Source: Albugo candida | Taxonomy: Eukaryota; Oomycota; Peronosporomycetes; Albuginales; Albuginaceae | Reading direction: 5' to 3' | DNA: 28,989 nt | Assembly (NCBI GenBank): GCA_905220665.1 | Contig: CAJNAR010000083.1 | Span: 1-28,989 of the forward strand | Part shown: positions 23,700 to 28,989 of the stretch, one piece after another | Layout: each line of letters opens with the position of its first letter | Numbering within the stretch: position 1 is the first letter of the stretch | The notes under the pieces: model-generated | Seen by the model: only the letters and a program-made list of their open reading frames with translations | Databases searched by the model: none | Told to the model about the DNA's origin: nothing | Translations under genes and position numbers: made by a program

Positions 23700-24818
23700 G
23701 TGATAGATCTCATCGTCTTCTTTGTGGTTTTTGATTCTGTCTCATTGTAGCCTCTTTTTATTACGCTGTCGTATGTGTAATTTTCGCTCCTGTGCTTTGA
23801 GATGTTGAGCTAACTTTTCTTCGTGAGTTATTGTCGAGCTTGGAATCCTTTTTGATACCATCAACCACCTTTAACCGTTTCCGTTTCTATAAATCCATCC
23901 ACTTGATCATTTGCTGTTTTCTTATAGAGTAACACTTGCTCGTGATCATTTTCAGTGTTCCTGTCAAGTTTGAGATTATTGCACATCCGTTCTTCCTCTG
24001 CTAGTTCATCCTATTCGTGTAGGATTTGTTGATGCAAGCCCTTCTCCTTTTCTTCGTCTTGAATTCTTTGTCATATTTCCTTATTCTTTAGGAAGTCTGG
24101 TAACTCTTTTTGACGTTTCGTTCTGCTCGGAATTTTGCATGATCTACTAGTTTCTTCTGATGTTATTCTCCTGCAAGTTTTTTTTTGCATTCGATTTGTG
24201 ATATGTCGATATCCTTTGCAGGTTCCAGTGGGATTTTGTACTTGAGAATTTTCATGGTTTTTCGTAATTGAAGCACAGCACATCCCGAGAAACACGAGCA
24301 AAACTTAGACTCTGGAAGCAAAAAGATGAATTGGCCTTGTTGTTCTTTGTACAAACAAACGCGATGGAAGCTCCAATTTCATCCTCTAGAAAATCACGGT
24401 TTTGAGTGATTAACGTCTTGACAGTGGAAACGGTAGCTTTCACTACTTTCAGTAACTCTGAGTTAAAAAAACTCGGCCAATTGCTCAGGTAGTACTTTGC
24501 GAAAAGGTACATACTTGATGTAGACGCTTTTCTTTGTGAAATGGATGTATATGCGTTCCCGGAACGTCAAGCACGTGCTGTACGACCAATTCGAAGGATA
24601 AACAAACTGGGATCTTGCTGCGGATCGTACTGCAGAGTCCAGTCCGCATCCGGTAGATCAATATTTCTTACCATTACATCTGGCCGAGAATGGCCCTGTT
24701 CTTCACGGTTTCGGTACTTATTGTGTAATCTTGTCAATTGTCTACTTGATCCCGAATGCAGCCGCGTATAGGCTTCATCATGACCGCAGTCGTCGACATT
24801 TGAAGGTGTTTTTTTCAT
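23700..24818 (-). pseudogene. DDX55/Spb4-type DEAD-box RNA helicase, C-terminal half, decayed
   Basis: DDX55/Spb4/RH18 helicases act in the nucleolus in large ribosomal subunit assembly. Reading right to left, motif V appears as [15 protein letters not shown] (normally D-x-A-R-G-I-D-x-P; Gly is now Asn), then [14 protein letters not shown] and motif [10 protein letters not shown], ending in TGA at 24567. A shift leads to RIYIHFTKKSVYIKYVPFRK and PEQLAEFF (about 24540-24450). Two overlapping frames then hold the family-specific C-terminal extension: FVCTKNNKANSSFCFQSLSF with ARVSRDVLCF, and YKEQQGQFIF with LRKTMKILKYKIPLEPAKDI. The charged tail (EEKEKGLHQQILHE, DELAEEERMCNNLKLDR, then KLAQHLKAQERK to ~23730) completes the match. 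Motifs Q and II (DEAD) are not seen; a weak GSGHTEAVL near 24860 could be a relic of motif I. Several stops and shifts make function impossible. The subfamily rests on the C-terminal extension. Confidence 0.85.
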
Positions 24819-25818
24819 TCTTTAAGCTCTTTCAGATATCGAGGACCGCTTCGGTGTGCCCACTGCCTACAATATAGAGTCATTTTTCCCTTATTTCATA
24901 AATAAATGTATGTAAATTCATTTCTATTGCATACCTCCCACAAGAGGCCCCTTAATACTTGTGGTTATCCACTTTCAAATAACTGCTCGCCTAAGGAACG
25001 AATCTGCTCCGCGAGCTTTCTAGAAGGCGATAAATTATGGCTACTTCTTTTCGGTTAGTATTGTGATTGTCGGAAGGTGGGTGTAGCTTTTTTGCTGTTT
25101 ACAATGTTACGATACAAAGTTTGGTCTAACGGAATGAATGCTAGTAGTCTGATGGAACGAATGCTAGTGTTTCCCCGCTTCCTGTGCATGCGTTCACACA
25201 TACATTTTTTGTCTTTTAGAACGTGAGGATTGTGGGGGATTAAACGGCTCTTAAGTGTGTGAAACAAGTGCTTCATATTGTCTAAAATTGCTTGAAAGAA
25301 CGGGGGTTCAAGTTGACAGAATCTAATGAGATAGGACGGGAAAGCATTTGGAGAATCTAGTCAGCAAAGGTTAAACGGTCGAATCTGTTCAGTAAATTAT
25401 ATCGTTTATTTGTATCTCTTGCGTATAGACTAGAGGTAGCCACTTCAATATCCGTAGTATACATGGCGATACGTGCAATCAGCTGGATTGATGTACCGGA
25501 AATTATGGACTCTTTCTTTCAGCATATTCTGATGCAACTGCGTACCATGGCTAATTCTTGAGCACATGATACTTTGCTGCCAATGTCCGATCCGAGTATG
25601 TGACTGAACAAAACCCATACGATTGTATAAAAAGCAGTCACTTTGTACCATGAGCAGTCTGGGTGGTCCATCAAGGACTTTACAGTAGTTGAGTAGGTAC
25701 GGTGCTAAATTAGCTAATAAATGATCATCGAATGCGATCGTCACAACAAGGTTGCATGAGAAAACTCAGTGCATAGTTTACCGTTGCTTATCACATATGT
25801 ATTTATGTGTATAATGTC
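24819..25818. other. 1-kb gap; no gene recognised
   Basis: Two minus-strand open frames, 25445-25744 (99 codons) and 25055-25276 (73 codons), resemble no known family. Near 24860 on the minus strand IVGSGHTEAVLDI vaguely recalls a helicase motif I upstream of the DDX55-like relic, which would imply a large deletion of the helicase core; this is weak. I see no RNA gene, repeat or promoter. Confidence 0.4.
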
Positions 25819-25972
25819 GAAAGCTTAGAAAATTCAGCTCTCTAGTCTGTTCGTCTAAGTGTTTGCGTGAGAATCCTAACAATGTTTCATTCAATCATCA
25901 AACTACATCAAATGGATCAGACGTTTGTCCCCGTTTCTGGGCTCAAGACTGGCTCAATTATGAAATCATGAG

Positions 25973-26033
25973 GTGAGCACTGTACATGGAACTGTGTAAT
26001 CTTATAATATACGACATAGGATATATCTATCAG
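25973..26033 (+). other. Candidate intron 1 (61 nt)
   Basis: Begins GTGAGC and ends ATATCTATCAG, AT-rich, with flanking coding-like sequence on both sides. The flanking frames do not match exactly (off by one), which fits either a damaged exon or a wrong boundary. Confidence 0.35.
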
Positions 26034-26143
26034 GTCTGGTTGTATTCTCTAATAAATGATTATATCAAACTTGACGATGTAGAGTTGCGGAAAGTAGGGA
26101 GTGCTCTCTACCCGCAAGACAACGTACACTGTTTACCTATCTT

Positions 26144-26196
26144 GTAAGTTATATATAAAAAATGGTATACGCTAGTTTATACATAATTCTTTCTAG
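26144..26196 (+). other. Candidate intron 2 (53 nt)
   Basis: Begins with consensus GTAAGT and ends with a pyrimidine-rich TTCTTTCTAG. Removing it joins two open blocks in one frame, while reading through it meets a stop at once (GTAAG follows in frame as TAA). Confidence 0.45.
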
Positions 26197-27080
26197 TAGC
26201 CAACAATCGCCGATGGAAACACATCACATTTGGCACTTGGCGATTCCTTTGCTCCAGTAGCTTTTCAGCGCTACCACCACACCCTCCATTGATATTGACA
26301 AACTGCAGTTTGTCTCAACGTGCGAGGTGAACCACTTCCCTTTCAATGAAATACCCGTTCCACTAGAGTACGTTTTTATGGTTGCAACTTTGCATTCTAC
26401 TGTTACGTCTTGTATAAGATACGTGTTTGCTTCTAATGGTTGTCGGATGGCCGGCTCGACTATAAGAGGGGGTAGAATTTATATTGCGTCGTTTTGATCT
26501 TCACGATGCGTTATGTATACGTATATCGTGATTTCATCTGAAAAGTATGCTGATCAGACTGGCTGAACGACTGGCTAAAATGTATACCGATTGGAACTAT
26601 ACCGACGGGCCCATACGTATACCGACTCCATCACTCTGTATACTGGCAGAACAATTTCATGTCAAAGTTGATTCAAGACATGCCGAAGAGGAGAAATCCG
26701 AAGCGATGAAGATGTCGATGCAGATAAAGCACCAAGCGGAAGATCATGGAGCCTTTGATCTCGTAAAAGCTCACCCCATCGAGATTTACATCACGTCCAT
26801 TCGACCACAAAATGCTCGTTCTCCAAGTCCTCCACCCCGAATGTGAAGAGGCAGCATTTCTGGAGGAACTATTTCTCAATTACGACCGCGATTGGGTCAG
26901 CTCCAATTCCTTCCGATGTATCGTCCATCTTGTGTATGGTCTCGTATTGTCAGCGCGCGACAAAAAATGATACAAAATAATTCAGCAATCACAATCAATA
27001 TGCTTGGAATGTCTCACTGTAATCGCTTAATCTCTTGAGGAAACAGCACACTCTATCGACACTAAAGCATCTTTATCAAT

Positions 27081-27440
27081 TGTCAAAAACGAAATCGTCG
27101 AATTTCTTGGACGCGAGCCCTTGTACCAGAGCGGGCATTGAAATTTCAGCTTTCTGGGAGCACAGCAAAGCGATCGAATTATGGACAAATTTGCCGACGA
27201 TATCTTCAACATTGTGGTGTGAATGTATTACCAAGCGCCGATACTGCGTTTATCTTATCATCTTCAAACTGATTTACACAATCCGGGTGTAATGGAAGAG
27301 AAGAGGATGGATCAAGGGAGCTTTATGCGCAACAATCTTGAAATCAATATTGGATAGAATCTTCCTTAAAAATCTTCGTGTGGTATTTACATTCGAACTA
27401 AAGCTCTACAGATTTATTTAAAGCGGACGATGAATTATAT
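27081..27440 (+). pseudogene. Sec7 catalytic domain remnant within the ARF-GEF relic
   Basis: The Sec7 domain (~190 residues normally) stimulates GDP release from ARF. Here the N-terminal helix EFLGREPLYQSG is followed, after a deletion, by FLGAQQSDRIMDKFADD at about 27154-27200, with a TGA after DIFNIVV. Motif 2 survives as ADTAFILS (27226 on) and, one frame over, TDLHNPGV (about 27271-27294). In working members the loop before AQ-x-x-D-R contains Glu as the catalytic finger; that codon is gone. This domain is therefore dead independently of the other lesions. Confidence 0.85.
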
Positions 27441-28360
27441 GCCAAAGATGATCTCAATGGTGTATCGAAACGCCCAACGTCCGATAAGAGTTCCTTCTGT
27501 GGAGCTTCGAGTGCACTGAATGATCCAATAAAAAGGTTCAAGGGAGTGATATGGTCATCCAATCAGAATGACCGCTTCAACGTCTGATTTCTGCAATTCA
27601 TTCGCCTCATGAAAGTGATGGCAACGCGAAATTATCGAAAAGAATCAGGAAATCGATCAATTAGCGGATCTGAGTCACGTGATTCCCATGTTTGAGACCC
27701 TTTGGGCGCCGCAATTAGCGTGTTGTTCCGTAACATTCGAATCCATTAAAGCGTCTGTGGCGATCGACTTGTGTATAAGCTCACTCAAAGAAAGAATTCA
27801 TTTGTGTTCCCGTCTCGAAATGGCAGCGGAACGCGACGCGTTTGTGATTGTCTTGTCGAAATTCACAGCAATCCAAACGATTGGATCTCTATCCATTCGG
27901 CTGAAGAATATCGACGCGAACAAGCAGTTATTTTTTCCATGAGTGAGAAGGAAGGCAATTTCCTCATGAACGCGTGGAGTGATATTAATCAATGTGTCTC
28001 CCAATTAGCAAAAATTTAGCTTTATGGAATGAAAGCGGAAGCCGAGTTTTTGTATCGCTTATGTGCAAAAAATTAAGTTTATCGCCATATCCAGTTGCAA
28101 TCGCCACAGACGATCAAATCGCAGTGAAGAAATGAAAATTCAGCATAATTTCTGGCGGAAATTGACTCGCTTGCAAGAGATCCGCGTTGAGCAGCTCGAT
28201 ATATCTCAATGATACTGCGGTTCAGGAATTTACCCAGCAATTGTGTGGTATTCCACAGTGATTCTTTGAGAATTAGTAACAATCGTGTCGCCGTTCCACT
28301 TTGACATTCAGATTCCAACGCACCTTTTTTTAATGTCAAGCTTACCTCGCGTGAATTGCC

Positions 28361-28376
28361 TCCAGAAAGTGGTCGA
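28361..28376. repeat. SINE target-site duplication, left copy
   Basis: TCCAGAAAGTGGTCGA, identical to 28621-28636. In the ARF-GEF reading it encodes part of LQKVVE. Confidence 0.92.
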
Positions 28377-28620
28377 GGGGTCCGCACCCAGCTCAGTCGG
28401 TTAAGCACTTGAGCGCACGGACCCCCTGCCGGAGGTCGTTAGTTCGATTCCCGGTAGTTTGGGCAGCAGTTTGAGCCCACCCAAGCAATAAGCTTGGAAA
28501 ATATCTGCCTCCCTAGGTTTGAAGTCAGACTTAAGTGATATTCACACGGTCAGGGACTCATGATAGGATAAGGAAGGTACTTAAAAAAACAGATAAACAG
28601 TGTAATGAAATCCTTGACAA
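28377..28620 (+). mobile_element. tRNA-derived SINE (244 bp)
   Basis: A short non-autonomous element inserted in the ARF-GEF relic. Its 5' head is tRNA-like: an A box AGCTCAGTCGGTT at about 28390-28402 and a B box GTTCGATTC at 28442-28450 form an internal RNA polymerase III promoter. A hairpin could form between GGGGTCCG at its start and CGGACCCC near 28416. The remaining ~150 bp are tRNA-unrelated and end without a long poly(A), apart from AAAAAAA near 28582. It is bounded by a perfect 16-bp duplication, TCCAGAAAGTGGTCGA, at 28361-28376 and 28621-28636; one copy belongs to the LQKVVE codons of the host gene. Long duplications of this kind indicate LINE-type target-primed insertion. It carries no reading frame. 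Confidence 0.88.
28390..28450 (+). promoter_or_regulatory. Internal Pol III promoter (A and B boxes) of the SINE
   Basis: AGCTCAGTCGGTT and GTTCGATTC match tRNA A- and B-box consensus and are separated by about 40 bp. The tRNA cloverleaf around them is not intact, so this is a promoter of the SINE rather than a working tRNA gene. Confidence 0.75.
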
Positions 28621-28636
28621 TCCAGAAAGTGGTCGA
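28621..28636. repeat. SINE target-site duplication, right copy
   Basis: Identical 16 bases to 28361-28376. The host coding trace resumes here as LQKVVEVAEK, which fixes the element's right boundary at 28620. Confidence 0.92.
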
Positions 28637-28989
28637 AGTCGCTGAAAAATATACATACGTGGTCGCGTGTGGTAGGGTTTAGCATTCAAAGGTGTTTTCC
28701 AGGCATTCTACGACCATTAGGCATGAGACTGTCCGTTGCAATGTACGCCATTAATTCTCTCAAACAGCTTGGTATGAAGAGTGGGAAGAGCTAAAAGTTT
28801 TTACATCAACGACGTTTTCTCAATCCATTAATAGTCGTTATGGCGCATGCATTGAATTTGGAACATACGTTAAATCGTCCTTCTTTGCATGGAGAATGAG
28901 ACCTTCGCTCGAGTTGAGAATATAAAGTCGGGCTAGAAGACTGTTTGTGCTGTTCTAGGCTTTCAAATGGGCAAGAAAAGTGTCATGAC

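Larger units (their letters stand above)
25819..26497 (+). pseudogene. Unrecognised gene relic with two candidate short introns
   Basis: Three coding-like blocks are separated by intron-like segments. Block 1 (25819-25972) reads FWAQDWLNYEIM before GTGAGC. Candidate intron 1 is 25973-26033 (61 nt, GTGAGC...ATCAG). Block 2 (26034-26143) is fully open: LYSLINDYIKLDDVELRKVG, then ALYPQDNVHCLPI. Candidate intron 2 is 26144-26196 (53 nt, GTAAGT...TTTCTAG). Joining blocks 2 and 3 at these sites keeps the frame into PMETHHIWHLAIPLLQ, which meets one TAG, then stays open (KLQFVSTCEVNHFPFNEIPV and on) to TGA 26495-26497. The join of blocks 1 and 2 is out of frame by one base. The open frame across a consensus splice pair supports a real spliced gene, now damaged; the family is unknown. 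Confidence 0.4.
26547..28989 (+). pseudogene. BIG/Sec7-type ARF-GEF, decayed, runs off right edge
   Basis: BIG/Sec7 proteins load GTP onto ARF GTPases at the trans-Golgi. HUS: EEEKSEAMKMSMQIKH, IEIYITSI, then in a shifted frame FDHKMLVLQVLHPECEEAAF and EELFLNYDRDWVSSNSF (NYDCD expected), and ICLECLTVIA. Sec7 domain: KNEIVEFLGREPLYQSG, SFLGAQQSDRIMDKFADD, ADTAFILS, TDLHNPGVMEEKRMDQGSF, MRNNLEINIG. HDS1: IPMFETLWAPQLACCSVTFE, LEMAAERDAFV, GNFLMNAWSDINQCVSQLAK. HDS2: DTAVQEFTQQLCGIP, PRVNCLQKVVE, VAMYAINSLKQLGMK, RFLNPLIVVMAHA and RVENIKSG-stop-KTVCAVL. The blocks follow family order but jump frames, and there are many stops and deletions. About 50 residues are missing in Sec7, and the Gly-Glu-Ala-Gln element holding the catalytic glutamate finger now reads Gly-Ala-Gln. 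A SINE splits HDS2. The N-terminal DCB domain is not found. Confidence 0.88.

Noticed and set aside
25445..25744. 99-codon minus-strand open frame as a gene
   Set aside because: No recognisable motif and no support from context; a frame of this length can occur by chance.
28377..28470. Functional tRNA gene
   Set aside because: A and B boxes are present but acceptor and anticodon stems do not form a standard cloverleaf, and the unit is part of a 244-bp element with target duplications.
21263..28989. Broken frames explained by sequencing error alone
   Set aside because: The lesions include in-frame stops, deletions of tens of codons and a SINE insertion, which read errors would not make, although single-base shifts could partly be errors.

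Overview
The window looks like nuclear DNA of a eukaryotic microbe, built from three blocks: a large satellite array, one Ty1/copia retrotransposon inside it, and a stretch of decayed genes. I see no intact host gene. An oomycete or related stramenopile is my best guess, from the style of the copia polyprotein, the short candidate introns, the close packing of the gene relics and a tRNA-derived SINE; this is inference and uncertain.

Positions 1-16048 are a head-to-tail array of a ~224 bp monomer, 72 copies including one split copy, already running at the left edge. After the retrotransposon it continues for about 3.3 diverged copies and fades out near 21262. The array is structured. Two monomer classes alternate over parts of it, differing at several linked sites, including a 15-bp dyad (TTTGGACTATCCAAA) intact in one class and broken in the other. 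Rare marker variants recur at intervals of 5 to 31 monomers, which points to repeated multi-monomer duplication. The copies nearest the right edge are the most diverged.

Positions 16049-20532 are a full-length copia element with 211-bp LTRs bounded by TGTTG...CAACA, a polypurine tract and near-identical 5-bp target duplications. Its gag-pol frame holds all expected domains but is broken by two nonsense codons and two frameshifts. The LTRs differ at six sites, all transitions.

Positions 21263-28989 read as a row of gene relics on both strands. Two can be named: a DDX55/Spb4-type DEAD-box RNA helicase (minus strand, ~24818 to ~23700) and a BIG/Sec7-type ARF guanine-nucleotide exchange factor (plus strand, ~26547 past the right edge). 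The exchange factor has lost the residue expected to be its catalytic glutamate finger. It is also interrupted by a 244-bp tRNA-derived SINE with a perfect 16-bp target duplication. Three further stretches (21466-22050, ~22503-23690 and 25819-26497) have coding character but I do not recognise them; the last has two candidate introns of 61 and 53 nt.

Together this looks like a satellite-to-chromosome-arm transition: a homogenised array, a diverged edge hit by a retrotransposon, then dead copies of housekeeping genes. A centromeric or pericentromeric location is an attractive but unproven reading.
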